DNA of 64,000 nucleotides from Wukongibacter sp050859025 (GTDB lineage: Bacteria; Bacillota; Clostridia; Peptostreptococcales; Caminicellaceae), in NCBI RefSeq assembly GCF_050859025.1, contig NZ_CP138200.1, positions 2,976,001 to 3,040,000 on the forward strand. The letters run 5' to 3'. Below, piece by piece: positions 33,714 to 42,925 of the stretch (the stretch's first letter is position 1; every line of letters begins with the position of its first letter). The notes under the pieces were generated by a model that worked only from the letters and a program-made list of their open reading frames with translations, was not told the DNA's origin and made no database searches. The position numbers and the translations under genes are program-made.

Positions 33714-34574
33714 GTGAAGTCAATTTTAGAATTAAATAATGTTAGAAAAGAATATAAGGATTTTATATTAAAAGATATATCTTTTACATTGAATAGAGGC
33801 TATATTATGGGATTTATAGGACCAAATGGAGCAGGGAAGAGTACCACAATAAAGCTGATAATGAATCTTTTGAAAAAAAATAATGGAGAAATAAAGATTC
33901 TTGGATTGGATAATATAAAACATGAGAATGAAATTAAACAAAGGATAGGATTTGTATATGATGAAAATCATTTCTATGAGGAACTAACATTAAAGCAGAT
34001 GAAAAACGCTACTGCTGGTTTTTATGTAAATTGGAGTGATAGGCTGTATCATAAGTATATGATAAACTTTAATCTTAAGGAAGATAAGAAGATAAAAGAA
34101 TTGTCTAAGGGAATGTTGATGAAGTTTAGCCTAGTCCTAGCATTATCCCATGATGCAGAGTTAATCATTATGGATGAACCGACTTCTGGACTTGATCCGG
34201 TTTTTAGAAGCGAGTTTCTTGATATACTTATGGATATTATACAAGATGAGAATAAAGCAATACTTTTTTCTACTCATATTACTACTGATTTAGAAAAAAT
34301 AGCAGATTATATCACATTTATCAATGATGGAAGCTTAATTTTTTCAAAGACTAAGGATGAACTTTTAGATAGCTATGGAATTGTAAAAGGAAGTAAGGAA
34401 CTATTAAACGATACACTTAGAGAGAGCTTGGTAGGTATAAAGTATAATAAATTTGGCTTTGAAGCTCTGACAACAGAGACAATAAAACTTAGAAGGTCAT
34501 ATAGAGATGAATTAGTAATTGAAAGACCAACTCTTGAGGATATAATGCTTTTAAGTATTAAGGAGGATTGTTAA
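33714..34574 (+). CDS. ABC transporter ATP-binding protein of the GntR operon
   Basis: 286 residues. Walker A GPNGAGKS (about 38-45), signature LSKGMLMK (a degenerate LSGGQ, usual in this YtrB-like group), Walker B LIIMDEPTSGLDP and H-loop STH. An extra C-terminal region of about 70 residues is typical of the group. GTG 33714 is preceded by GGAGGGG and starts two bases after the regulator stop. Together with the permease it is a YtrA/B/C-type cell-wall-antibiotic stress unit by family resemblance. Confidence 0.92.
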   Translation: MKSILELNNVRKEYKDFILKDISFTLNRGYIMGFIGPNGAGKSTTIKLIMNLLKKNNGEIKILGLDNIKHENEIKQRIGFVYDENHFYEELTLKQMKNATAGFYVNWSDRLYHKYMINFNLKEDKKIKELSKGMLMKFSLVLALSHDAELIIMDEPTSGLDPVFRSEFLDILMDIIQDENKAILFSTHITTDLEKIADYITFINDGSLIFSKTKDELLDSYGIVKGSKELLNDTLRESLVGIKYNKFGFEALTTETIKLRRSYRDELVIERPTLEDIMLLSIKEDC

Positions 34575-34576
34575 AT

Positions 34577-35254
34577 ATGTATAATTTATTTTTAAAGGAT
34601 TTTTACCTTATAAAAAAGCATTTGTGGTTTATTATGCTATATGGTTTTATAATATTTTTTCTATTTAATATTCAGGGTGAAGATGTAGCTCAGGGACTGA
34701 GCTATTCCGTAGGAATAACCATAATAGGTTATACACTAATGATGTATATAACTGCATATGATGATAAAAATAACAGCGAAGTATTCTTAAACAGTCTTCC
34801 GATTTCAAGGAGTAAAATTGTGTTTTCAAGGTATCTTTCAATACTTGTGTTTGCGACAATAGGCATTCTTAGTATGACGATTGTAGGATTTGTTCTTAAA
34901 AGCTTTAAGCTTATAAATAGTTGGAACGGTGTTATAGGATTTAACGATTTAATTATATCGTCAGTTGGGTTATGCATTGTTTCATTTCTGTATTTACCAA
35001 CCTATTTTAAGTACGGATATATAAAGGCTAAGATATTTAACTGGATACTTTTTGCTGTAGGCTTTGGCGGACCTATGTTAATTAAAGGATTTTTGAAGGA
35101 CTTAGAAAAACCTTTATGGATAGATGTATTTATAAAGTATTTGAACTCTCAGTCTGAGTTTACTATTGGTCTATTGATTATGATTAGCATAATGATATTG
35201 GGTCTAGTTTCACTTGTATGTTCCATCATTATTTATAAAAAGAGGGAGTTCTAG
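34577..35254 (+). CDS. ABC-2 family permease of the GntR operon
   Basis: About 225 residues, six spans, no large outer domain, containing YDDKNNSEVFLNSLPISRSKIVFSRY, the motif of ABC2_membrane_2/YtrC-like permeases. ATG 34577 fits AAGGAGG (34560-34566) better than TTG 34568. It is the last gene of the operon; the terminator at 35321 follows. Confidence 0.88.
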   Translation: MYNLFLKDFYLIKKHLWFIMLYGFIIFFLFNIQGEDVAQGLSYSVGITIIGYTLMMYITAYDDKNNSEVFLNSLPISRSKIVFSRYLSILVFATIGILSMTIVGFVLKSFKLINSWNGVIGFNDLIISSVGLCIVSFLYLPTYFKYGYIKAKIFNWILFAVGFGGPMLIKGFLKDLEKPLWIDVFIKYLNSQSEFTIGLLIMISIMILGLVSLVCSIIIYKKREF

Positions 35255-35320
35255 TATTAATATAGTGAGGAAAAATTATTTGAATAAGGAAAATCAAGAA
35301 AAGTATTATTGAAAAGAGTA

Positions 35321-35364
35321 GACCGCTGTAATTTAGTAATATATAGATTGTAGCGGTTTTTCCA
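35321..35364 (+). terminator. terminator of the GntR/ABC operon
   Basis: ACCGCTGTAAT pairs with ATTGTAGCGGT (one G-U pair), followed by TTTTCC. Confidence 0.75.
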
Positions 35365-35745
35365 ATAGATTAGAAGTATATAAGACCATTGCAAAGATGT
35401 TTTACAATAGATAAAGAAAAATACAGAGGTTTGGATAGGATTAATAAATCCGCCAAATTGCCAGAATTTTAATGAGAGCAGAAATTAGTCATTATGAGAC
35501 ACTTAAGTTTTGAAATATAGTATTTTCATGACTAATAAGTATGCTTCTTGTGCTAAAGAATGCTAGTATAAATATGAGCTTTTATAATTTTACTATCAGA
35601 GGTTATTTATTTTGAGTTAGGGTAACTTAATAACAAGGACTCTCTTTATTAGACACCTAAAAGAGCTCTAAAGCTATTAGATTACTACGCATTTGTAAAA
35701 AAGAAAGAATAGGATATATAGGATAGAAGAATGAAAGGAGATAAG
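35365..35745. other. intergenic region before selO
   Basis: About 380 bases with many stops in all frames. I see no RNA gene or repeat. The selO promoter should be here, but I cannot fix it. Confidence 0.4.
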
Positions 35746-37221
35746 ATGATAGATAGAAAAGAAATAGTAGATATGGGATGGAACTTAGATAACAGTTATT
35801 CTCGGCTGCCAAAATTATTTTTTGCTAGTCTCAAACCAACTCCTGTAAGTTCACCAAAATTAATTATTCTAAATCATTCCTTGGCTAGATCCCTTGGATT
35901 GAATACTGGCGAGCTAGAAAAAGATGATGGTGTTGCAGTATTTGCAGGAAACCAGATTCCAGAAGGCGCTTTCCCGCTTGCTCAAGCCTATGCAGGACAT
36001 CAATTTGGGCACTTTACAATGCTAGGAGACGGTCGGGCTATACTTCTTGGGGAGCAGATAACTCCTGTGGGTGAGATGGTCGATATTCAGCTCAAGGGTT
36101 CAGGAAGAACACCATACTCACGTCGAGGTGATGGTCGAGCATCACTTGGACCGATGCTTAGAGAATACATCATAAGTGAAGCAATGCATGCATTGGGTAT
36201 TCCTACAACACGAAGCCTTGCAGTAGTCACGACAGGGGAGTCAATAATACGTGAAACCAAGGAATCTGGTGCAATACTGACTCGTATTGCTGACAGTCAT
36301 CTGCGTGTTGGAACCTTTCAATACGTCTCAAATTGGGGAACCTCTGAAGAACTCAAAGCTTTGGCTGATTACGCATTACAGAGACATTTCCCAAAGGAGG
36401 ATTATTACGACAATAAATATCTTTACCTACTCAAGGAAGTAATCAAGGTCCAGGCATCACTAATTGCTAAATGGCAGTTGGTTGGCTTTGTTCATGGAGT
36501 CATGAATACTGATAACATGACTATTAGTGGAGAAACCATTGATTATGGTCCCTGTGCTTTCATGGATACTTATGATCCAGCGACGGTATTTAGTTCCATT
36601 GACATTCAAGGTCGATATGCCTATGGTAATCAGCCCCAGATTGGTGCATGGAATCTAGCGAGATTTGCTGAAAGTCTATTGCCACTGCTAAATGACAATA
36701 AAGAAAGGGCTGTTAAATTGGCACAGGACGCTATCGCAGATTTTACTGATCTGTACAATCGTAATTGGCTTAAGGGAATGAGAGCAAAACTAGGAATATC
36801 TAACAAAGAACCACAGGATGAAGCCCTGATAAAAGGACTTCTCAGTATGATGAACAAATATCGTGCCGACTATACCAATACCTTCCGAGCATTGACCCTT
36901 GACAAGTGCGAAGATATGACAATGTTTAGCACAGCAGAATTTACTGAGTGGTATGAGCTGTGGAAGGAAAGACTGAGAAGGCAGGATGAATCAAAGGAAT
37001 CCTTTAAGCTGTTGATGAAGAATAGTAATCCCGGAGTAATTCCCCGAAATCACAGAGTAGAAGAAGCTTTAGAAGCGGCAGTTAAGAAAGGAGATTATAG
37101 TGTGATGGAGAAGTTGCTTCATGTACTGTCTAGTCCCTATGCATACTATCCAGAACAGGATGATTACTCCACACTGCCTATGCCATCATCTAAACCCTAT
37201 CGAACCTTTTGCGGGACTTGA
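35746..37221 (+). CDS. selO: SelO / YdiU protein adenylyltransferase (AMPylator)
   Basis: About 491 residues, family-normal. The pseudokinase core is clear: AGHQFGHFTMLGDGRA, QLKGSGRTPYSRRGDGRASLGPMLREY, RVGTFQY, VHGVMNTDNMTISGETIDYGP with the catalytic-loop D/N, and a C-terminal PYRTFCGT. SelO transfers AMP to Ser/Thr/Tyr of redox proteins. This member has an ordinary cysteine in the C-terminal FCGT. Start ATG 35746 after AAAGGAG (35734-35740). G+C and codon choice are somewhat higher than in the neighbours, so acquisition by transfer is possible. Single gene. Confidence 0.95.
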   Translation: MIDRKEIVDMGWNLDNSYSRLPKLFFASLKPTPVSSPKLIILNHSLARSLGLNTGELEKDDGVAVFAGNQIPEGAFPLAQAYAGHQFGHFTMLGDGRAILLGEQITPVGEMVDIQLKGSGRTPYSRRGDGRASLGPMLREYIISEAMHALGIPTTRSLAVVTTGESIIRETKESGAILTRIADSHLRVGTFQYVSNWGTSEELKALADYALQRHFPKEDYYDNKYLYLLKEVIKVQASLIAKWQLVGFVHGVMNTDNMTISGETIDYGPCAFMDTYDPATVFSSIDIQGRYAYGNQPQIGAWNLARFAESLLPLLNDNKERAVKLAQDAIADFTDLYNRNWLKGMRAKLGISNKEPQDEALIKGLLSMMNKYRADYTNTFRALTLDKCEDMTMFSTAEFTEWYELWKERLRRQDESKESFKLLMKNSNPGVIPRNHRVEEALEAAVKKGDYSVMEKLLHVLSSPYAYYPEQDDYSTLPMPSSKPYRTFCGT

Positions 37222-37270
37222 TGTAGAATTCTATGTAGAAATTTTTACATATAGAAGTCGCAATAAATCT

Positions 37271-37332
37271 TTTACATTTTGATTCCTTTAAAAGCCTTGA
37301 AACTTTGGCTATTAAAGAAACCAAAATGTAGA
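37271..37332 (+). terminator. hairpin after selO
   Basis: ACATTTTG and CTTTAA on the left pair with TTAAAG and CAAAATGT on the right, with AGCC/GGCT innermost. There is no T-run, so it is a weak terminator or processing signal. Confidence 0.45.
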
Positions 37333-37385
37333 TTTATAAGTGCGTTCTATATAGATAATGGAAAAATGCTAAAATAAATATGTTT

Positions 37386-37438
37386 AAAATAGAAACCACC
37401 TCAGAGAAAATTTTTATTCAGAGGTGATTTCTATTTTA
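37386..37438. terminator. bidirectional terminator between selO and the reverse gene
   Basis: AATAGAAACCACCTC pairs with GAGGTGATTTCTATT; the flanks are A-rich on the left and T-rich on the right. Confidence 0.75.
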
Positions 37439-37511
37439 TAAATTAAAAATAATATTTTGGGTTTATATTATTGGATTATTTAATTTACATAGTGTTTGAT
37501 AGAATCTTAAG

Positions 37512-37763
37512 TTATATTTTTAAACCATTAACTATTATAGCATTTCCTTGGGGTGGAATACTTCTTGTTAAGATACCGTTAAAAATAATATCTACCTTTT
37601 GATTTATTTTAAGGTCTTCAAATGTCATTATTATTGTATGTTCATTGATATGAAATATATATTCAAATCCTTTCTCATCCGCTATCAGTAGAGATTTTTT
37701 ATCATTGTTCACATTAATTCTTTTTATAACACCGCTAATCATAGCATACTTGTCATGTGCCAT
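37512..37763 (-). CDS. small OB-fold-like protein (DUF3221-like)
   Basis: 83 residues, all-beta pattern. The C-terminal VDIIFNGILTRSIPPQGNAIIV matches the (G)xxxxSYPPQxxA signature of DUF3221-type small OB proteins; function unknown. The reverse-strand ATG at 37763 has AGGGAGGG upstream, supporting translation. No signal peptide, so it is cytosolic. Lone gene. Confidence 0.65.
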   Translation of the reverse strand: MAHDKYAMISGVIKRINVNNDKKSLLIADEKGFEYIFHINEHTIIMTFEDLKINQKVDIIFNGILTRSIPPQGNAIIVNGLKI

Positions 37764-38223
37764 TTCTTGAAAGCCCTCCCTTAAATAGTAAGTATACTGA
37801 TATAATATGTATAAACCATATATTTAGATACTGTTTTTCTGAAAGTAAGATTTTTATAAAAAAACTTCTATTTTCACGATTGATTTTATTTTATCTATTT
37901 ATGGGATATTGAGAATTTATAGAAAAGAATAATGTATTCTTTTGAATATTTTAAAGGAATGCATTATTGTTTGCATATTAAATCAGATGATTAACGGTCA
38001 AAAGAGCGATAAAACTCTTATGTGTAAAGGGGAATTTTCACATAGAATTTTTAAAGAGAAGAAGTCGGAAGGCCTTAGACTTATCCGACTAATAAGCAGT
38101 ATATGATTTAAAGCTAATTCAGATAGAATATTAGTAGATTTATTAAAGTTAATATTTAATTATGAAAGAAAAGATAAAGGTTCTTGGTATTATTAATAAA
38201 ACTATTGAAAGCTTTTATAAGCT
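37764..38223. other. 460-bp gap with two small hairpins
   Basis: TATGTG (38019-38024) pairs with CACATA (38039-38044), and AGTCGGA (38063-38069) pairs with TCCGACT (38084-38090). No gene is supported. A structured RNA is possible, but nothing identifies it. Confidence 0.3.
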
Positions 38224-39321
38224 TTAAGAGAGTAGATTATTACATTTTTTCTCTATGATTGATAGGTTGTTAATTAGACGCTTATCTTTTGGATTAAGTG
38301 AAAGTGCTGCTTTTGCGTGACTAAGAGATCTTTCATACATACCAAGCCAATAACAACTTATAGCTGCTAAATCATCTGGAGTATGGTCCCAAGAATAACC
38401 CATATTAACGTATGTGGAGGACTTTTCCTTTATTCTTAAGGCTTGATCTGTCATATAAAATACCATTTCCCAATTCTTTAAATTATAAGCCATTTTGGCA
38501 CATTCTATATATGGTTCTCTCATATGTGAACACTCTGCAATAGCTCTAAAATACCAACTGTATGCTTCAGTATAATTTGAAAGCTCAAAATATGATTTTG
38601 CAATCCATCTCATTGAGGCACATCGTTCTTCCTTCCATATAGATGATTTTAGAGACAAATGCTTTTTTAAAGTTTCAATACACTTTTCCCACATACCCTT
38701 ATACATATATTCGCGCCCAAGATAATAAGTAATACGATCATCTTCGGGAGATTCCGTAGAAGCCATTTCTAGCAATGGAAGATATGAGCTTCTTGACTTG
38801 GTATCGTCTGGGAAATGATTAAGCACCATACCCTTGACAAATATTTTTTTTTGGGGAGCTTTGCCTAAATATCTTAGACATTCATGTATAGGATAAACCC
38901 ATTTATAATCATGTCTGGAATGAACCTTAAAATAGTTGAATTGAACTTCAGGTGTTCCATCCTCATGAAGGCTCCAATTATATAAATAGTTAGCCATTTT
39001 TGTATCTGGTGTCCATACATCTTCAAGGTGTTTTCTCCATCCCTTTTCAAAAAGTTCATCTAAATCAGTACAAACACAAATGTCAACGTCCTCAGGTACA
39101 TGCTCTAATGAAATATTTCTGGCAACATCGAAACGCCAAGGTTTAACTAAATCCACATATACAATTGCTCCTTTTTCACGAAGTTTTTCCACAGTTCCAT
39201 CATCTGAGCCTGTATCAGTCACTACAATAATATCTGCTTCATTCATAGACTCTATCCATCTATCAACAAATTGTACTTCGTTTTTACAGATGGCATATAC
39301 GCATACTTTATATTTATTCAA
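38224..39321 (-). CDS. family-2 glycosyltransferase with TPR-like C-terminus (second of pair)
   Basis: 365 residues. The N-terminal GT-A domain has CVYAICKNE (8-16), VTDTGSDDGTV and the metal-binding DLD (86-88, in VCTDLDELF). From about 190 on, helical repeats (YLGREYMYKGMWEKCIETL, YNLKNWEMVFYM) look like TPR units. It is 45-50 percent alike by eye to its neighbour. The start is TTG 39321, four bases after the neighbour's stop, with GGGGTGA in front, so the pair is co-transcribed. A role in glycosylating the spore-surface protein encoded divergently is inferred from context. Confidence 0.87.
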   Translation of the reverse strand: MNKYKVCVYAICKNEVQFVDRWIESMNEADIIVVTDTGSDDGTVEKLREKGAIVYVDLVKPWRFDVARNISLEHVPEDVDICVCTDLDELFEKGWRKHLEDVWTPDTKMANYLYNWSLHEDGTPEVQFNYFKVHSRHDYKWVYPIHECLRYLGKAPQKKIFVKGMVLNHFPDDTKSRSSYLPLLEMASTESPEDDRITYYLGREYMYKGMWEKCIETLKKHLSLKSSIWKEERCASMRWIAKSYFELSNYTEAYSWYFRAIAECSHMREPYIECAKMAYNLKNWEMVFYMTDQALRIKEKSSTYVNMGYSWDHTPDDLAAISCYWLGMYERSLSHAKAALSLNPKDKRLINNLSIIEKKCNNLLS

Positions 39322-39325
39322 ATTA

Positions 39326-40423
39326 TCACCCCAAAGCTTCTTCCATTTTAAGACTTATTAAATGAAGATTATTTTTTAGACGTTCATCCTCCGGTTCAAT
39401 TGCACAAGCTTTTTCAGCATATTCATATGACTTTGAATACAAGCCAAGTCTGTAATTACTAATTGCAGCGAGGTCGTAAAGAGTATAATCCCATGATTTT
39501 GTGTCTATGAGATAACTTCCAGTTTTGGTATTAATTTTTAGTGCCTCATTCGTCATAAGATTTACAAGTGGCCAATCTTTTTCTAGATATCCAAGCTGTG
39601 CCATATTGAGATATGGTTCACGTACATGGGGGCATTCGGCAATCGCTTTATAAAGCCACATTCGAGACTCGTGTAAATTGCTCTGCTTTTCATAGCATTT
39701 AGCGATAAATCTCATCGCTGCACATCTCTCTTCATTCCAAATAGCAGTTGGCATATTCAGATATCTTTTTAGAGCAGAAATGCTTTCATTATATTTACCA
39801 TAATATAAATATTCTCTTCCAAGCCAAAACATACCCCTATCATCATTGGGATTCTCTTGGACGGATAACTCAAGCAATGGTAGGTATTGACTCCTTGATT
39901 TTAATAAATCGGGATAGTGATTTAAAACCATATTTGGAACCCAAACTGTGTATTCTTTATCGGTTCCATTAAATTTTAGGATTTCATGTACAGGATGTAT
40001 CCAGCTGAATCCCTTTCTGCGATGAATTTTCTCCATAGGAAATTGTTTGTTTGGTGAGCCATCTGCATTATAGCTCCATGTAAAAAGGTATCTGGCTCGT
40101 GTGCAATTAGAGGTCCATACCGATTCAAGTTTTTGCCGCCAACCAGCCTCAAATATTTCATCTAGATCAGTAGAAACACAGATATCAATATCTTCTGGAA
40201 TATGGTTCATGGCAATGTTTCTTGCAACATCAAACCTCCAGGGGTCTATTTTTTCTGTGTATACTACAGCACCTCTAGCTCTCAGCTTTTCAACTGTGGA
40301 ATCAGTAGATCCTGTATCAGTAACAATAATCATATCAGCTTCATTAACAGAGTCCATCCACCGATCAACAAATTGTTCTTCGTTTTTGCATATTGCATAA
40401 ACACATATTTTATATTTATTCAA
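39326..40423 (-). CDS. family-2 glycosyltransferase with TPR-like C-terminus (first of pair)
   Basis: 365 residues, the same length and domain order as the downstream paralogue: GT-A core with CVYAICKNEEQFVDRW, TDTGSTDSTV and DLD at 86-88 (VSTDLDEIF), then helical repeats (WLGREYLYYGKYNESISAL). The start is TTG 40423 with GGAG nine bases upstream on the reverse strand. It heads a two-gene unit divergent from the BclB-domain gene, with 427 bp between. Enzymes of this kind commonly decorate spore or S-layer proteins. Confidence 0.87.
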   Translation of the reverse strand: MNKYKICVYAICKNEEQFVDRWMDSVNEADMIIVTDTGSTDSTVEKLRARGAVVYTEKIDPWRFDVARNIAMNHIPEDIDICVSTDLDEIFEAGWRQKLESVWTSNCTRARYLFTWSYNADGSPNKQFPMEKIHRRKGFSWIHPVHEILKFNGTDKEYTVWVPNMVLNHYPDLLKSRSQYLPLLELSVQENPNDDRGMFWLGREYLYYGKYNESISALKRYLNMPTAIWNEERCAAMRFIAKCYEKQSNLHESRMWLYKAIAECPHVREPYLNMAQLGYLEKDWPLVNLMTNEALKINTKTGSYLIDTKSWDYTLYDLAAISNYRLGLYSKSYEYAEKACAIEPEDERLKNNLHLISLKMEEALG

Positions 40424-40596
40424 ACTAAGATCGCTCCATTCTGCTGTTGTCTATCGACACATTTTTTTACACTTCTATAATTTTACTTATAGATTTATAT
40501 TATATTAATATGAATTGATATATTGATAGGTGATTAATGGTTAATGAAATACTTATTTTACATAGATCTATTATAAAATTTATCCAATCTATTATC

Positions 40597-40623
40597 ACTA
40601 TATTATTTAGACAACATATTATA
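40597..40623 (+). promoter_or_regulatory. sigma-K-type promoter, repeat copy 1
   Basis: AC (40597-40598), 16 bases, CATATTATA (40615-40623), an exact fit to AC-N16-CATANNNTA. Confidence 0.55.
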
Positions 40624-40685
40624 TATTGAAAAAAAGAAAAGATAGATTTGAATAAAAAATTGTAAAAACTATGCAATCTATTATC

Positions 40686-40712
40686 ACTATATTATTTAGA
40701 CAACATATTATA
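40686..40712 (+). promoter_or_regulatory. sigma-K-type promoter, repeat copy 2
   Basis: AC (40686-40687), 16 bases, CATATTATA (40704-40712). Confidence 0.55.
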
Positions 40713-40775
40713 TATTGAAAAAAAGAGAAAGATAGATTTAAATAAAAAATTGTAAAAACTATGTGATCTATTATC

Positions 40776-40802
40776 ACTATATTACTTAGACAACATATTA
40801 TA
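40776..40802 (+). promoter_or_regulatory. sigma-K-type promoter, repeat copy 3
   Basis: AC (40776-40777), 16 bases, CATATTATA (40794-40802). The ATG lies 48 bases downstream, with AAAGGAG at 40836-40842 between. Confidence 0.6.
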
Positions 40803-40850
40803 TATTGAAAAAAGGTAAAGATAGATTTAAATAAAAAAGGAGTAGAGTAT

Positions 40851-41426
40851 ATGTATAGAATAAGAGTTTGTGGCAATCCATGCACTGGTAATAATAGAAA
40901 AGGCTCTATAATTCCATTTGCATCGGGCAATCTTGTCACATTGACGACTGTTTCAGGTGGATTGGCTGGCACTCAAGCATTAATAGGATTTGGAGCTAAC
41001 GGAACAGCTGCACTTGTAGGTGATACCATTGACATTACAGGACTTTCAGACGTATCCTTCTCTATGCCTAGGGACGGAATACTCACATCGGTAGCCGCTT
41101 ACTTTAGCGTTGGTTCAGACGTATCCCTTGTGGGAAGTACTGTTACTATTACAGCACAACTTTATAGCTCACCAACACCGGATGATGCTTTTTCACCGGT
41201 TCCTGGGGCTATAGTAACATTATCACCACCTCTTACTGGTGCTGTTTCTGTTGGAGATAGTCTTAGTGGTATTTCAATAGAGCTTTCAAGATACTTAACT
41301 GCTGGAACTCGTCTATTAATGGTATTTTCAGCTGAAGTTACTGATGGTAACGATATTGACACTATTATAAACGGTTATGCTAGTGCTGGAATTTCAATAG
41401 CAGAAACAATTAGAATGTACAGATAG
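40851..41426 (+). CDS. spore-surface protein with BclB C-terminal domain
   Basis: 191 residues, nearly all one domain. GSIIPFASGNLVTLTTVSGGLAGT (about 23-46), FSMPRDGILTSVAAYFS, LVGSTVTITAQLY and TAGTRLLMVFSAEVT, in that order, are the conserved blocks of the BclB C-terminal domain (TIGR03721 type) of exosporium glycoproteins. The collagen-like GXX repeats that normally precede it are absent. Only a 20-residue cysteine-containing N-terminus (MYRIRVCGNPC) is left. Three sigma-K-type promoters upstream indicate mother-cell expression late in sporulation. Two glycosyltransferases lie divergently. A terminator follows at once. Confidence 0.9.
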   Translation: MYRIRVCGNPCTGNNRKGSIIPFASGNLVTLTTVSGGLAGTQALIGFGANGTAALVGDTIDITGLSDVSFSMPRDGILTSVAAYFSVGSDVSLVGSTVTITAQLYSSPTPDDAFSPVPGAIVTLSPPLTGAVSVGDSLSGISIELSRYLTAGTRLLMVFSAEVTDGNDIDTIINGYASAGISIAETIRMYR

Positions 41427-41452
41427 GATAAAATAATTGAGAACTAAAAGGT

Positions 41453-41505
41453 GTCAGACCAGCTAGTAAAAGTCAATAGTTTTTACTAGCTGGTCTGACC
41501 CTTTT
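41453..41505 (+). terminator. 19-bp perfect terminator stem, related to the IS110 end
   Basis: Stem 41453-41471 with 41481-41499 (begins GTCAGACCAGCTAGT), 9-base loop, followed by CCCTTTTG. Its left arm and loop recur at 42929-42961 at the edge of the IS110 element. Confidence 0.8.
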
Positions 41506-42108
41506 GTGTGTATTTACATTAATGCCAGTGGACAGAGATGGTACTGGTTCACAAGAGGAATACCTAGATATGCTTCCTTATAGAAGCACTAATACAAAAA
41601 GGAAAACTTACAGAGGAAATATAGAAAACTCTGATAAAAGTTTTTCCATTTGTGTTGAAGGGAAAAGCGATACAGTGAATGTTTTTGAAAGTCCAATTGA
41701 CCTTATGAGCTATTTAACCATTTTAAAGATATATGGTAGTACAGACTTTAATAATCACTATATATCCCTTGGATGTATAGCAGATCTAGCATTAGAAAGG
41801 TATTGAAAAGATAAGCCAGAATAGTTTGTCTTGATAATGATAAGGCAGGAAGCTTTGGAGCAGAGAAAATACAGGAGAAATACAAGGATAAACATATAAT
41901 AAGTAGCCATTTTCCTAAGGGGAAAGATTTTAATGAGGATTTGTTTAGTAAGAGAAAGCATATTTATGATTTTGAAAAAGGTGCTATTAATCAAGCTTGT
42001 CTAGATAGTGGTGAAGTAGATTTCTGTTCTAGTTCAAGAGCATTAATAAGGCTTGGATATAACCTGTACAATAGTTATAGTGATAGATATTATTTTGTAT
42101 GGGCTTGA
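41504..42108 (+). pseudogene. relic of a DUF3991/toprim-domain protein
   Basis: The first frame (to 41806) carries KRKTYRGNIENSDKSFS and DTVNVFESPIDLMSYLTIL, typical of mobile-element toprim proteins of the DUF3991/DUF3854 kind. After a stop and frame change, CLDNDKAGSFGAEKIQ (from 41827), the toprim D-x-D segment, and HFPKGKDFNEDL follow. The frame ends at 42108. There is no plausible start, the zinc-finger N-terminus is missing, and at least one frameshift is needed. Confidence 0.6.
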
Positions 42109-42171
42109 TAGTAGCATGCTTAGATTTATACGGTAAAAAATTAAATATTCAAAGTGTGTTAATTTGTTCAT

Positions 42172-42894
42172 TTGTTAAAAAAACCTACAACATTTAAAGA
42201 AGCACTGATTCTAAGTGATTTAGCCAAGCAAAAACAGTTGTTTATATTTGAAGCAATTACTACTCAATATCTTCCTAATTATAAAAAGATTAAAGAGTTT
42301 ATTCCAAATATAGGGAATATAAAAATTGTTCAGTGCAACTGTTCGCAATATTCCAGTAGATATAATAGTTTTAAAGAGGGTAATACTTTACCTGCTTTTG
42401 ATCCATACTTCTCTGGTGGTGCATTAATGGATTTAAATATTTATAATGTTCATTATGTGGTGGGGTTATTTGGAAGGCCTAAAAATGTTGAATATTATCC
42501 CAATATTGAGAGAGGAATAGACACATCAGGAATACTAATATTAGATTATAGAACCTTTAAATGTGTTTGTATTGGCGCAAAGGATTGTAAAGCACCTATT
42601 GCAAATAATATTCAAGGAGAGCTTGGTTGCATACATCAAAATACACCCACAAATGTTTGTGAAAGTTTTGAAATATTGATGAATGATGGCACAAATTCTT
42701 TGATAAATGAAAATGATTATGACCATCGTATGATTAATGAATTTATTGAATTCGGGCACATGATTAAAAATGCTAATCTGGAAAAGTGTTATCAAATGTT
42801 AGAACAAAGCTTGATAGTTAGCGAGGTACAAACAATTGCAAGAAAGAAAGGTGGAATCATATTCCCAGCAGATACACAAGGATATTCTTTTTAA
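42172..42894 (+). pseudogene. 5'-truncated Gfo/Idh/MocA oxidoreductase
   Basis: 240 residues corresponding to the C-terminal two-thirds of the family. KPTTFKEALILSDLAKQKQLFIFEAITTQYLPN corresponds to the EKP and EAxxxxxxP blocks after the dinucleotide fold, followed by FDPYFSGGALMDLNIYNVHYVVGLFG with the catalytic-region D and H. The N-terminal NAD(P)-binding Rossmann fold (GxGxxA) is missing, and the only start is a TTG with no ribosome site. It lies between the toprim relic and the IS110 element, consistent with deletion. Residual folding is possible; cofactor binding is not. Confidence 0.75.
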
Positions 42895-42925
42895 AACTAC
42901 AATTGTTTTTACAATTAGTATTACA

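Larger units (their letters stand above)
40575..40846 (+). repeat. three tandem copies of an 89/90-bp promoter repeat
   Basis: Equivalent points lie at 40586, 40675 and 40765, giving periods of 89 and 90. Each unit contains ATCTATTATCACTATATTA, then TAGACAACATATTATATATTG, a run of A and GATAGATTT, with only a few differences between copies. The last copy abuts the ribosome site of the BclB-domain gene. Confidence 0.9.

Noticed and set aside
37200..37230. Selenocysteine-type ending of SelO
   Set aside because: The frame ends FCGT then TGA; the cysteine form is complete and there is no sign of a SECIS element.
40575..40846. CRISPR array
   Set aside because: The repeat unit is 89-90 bp with no spacers of differing sequence between short repeats and there are no cas genes; it is a tandem promoter duplication.
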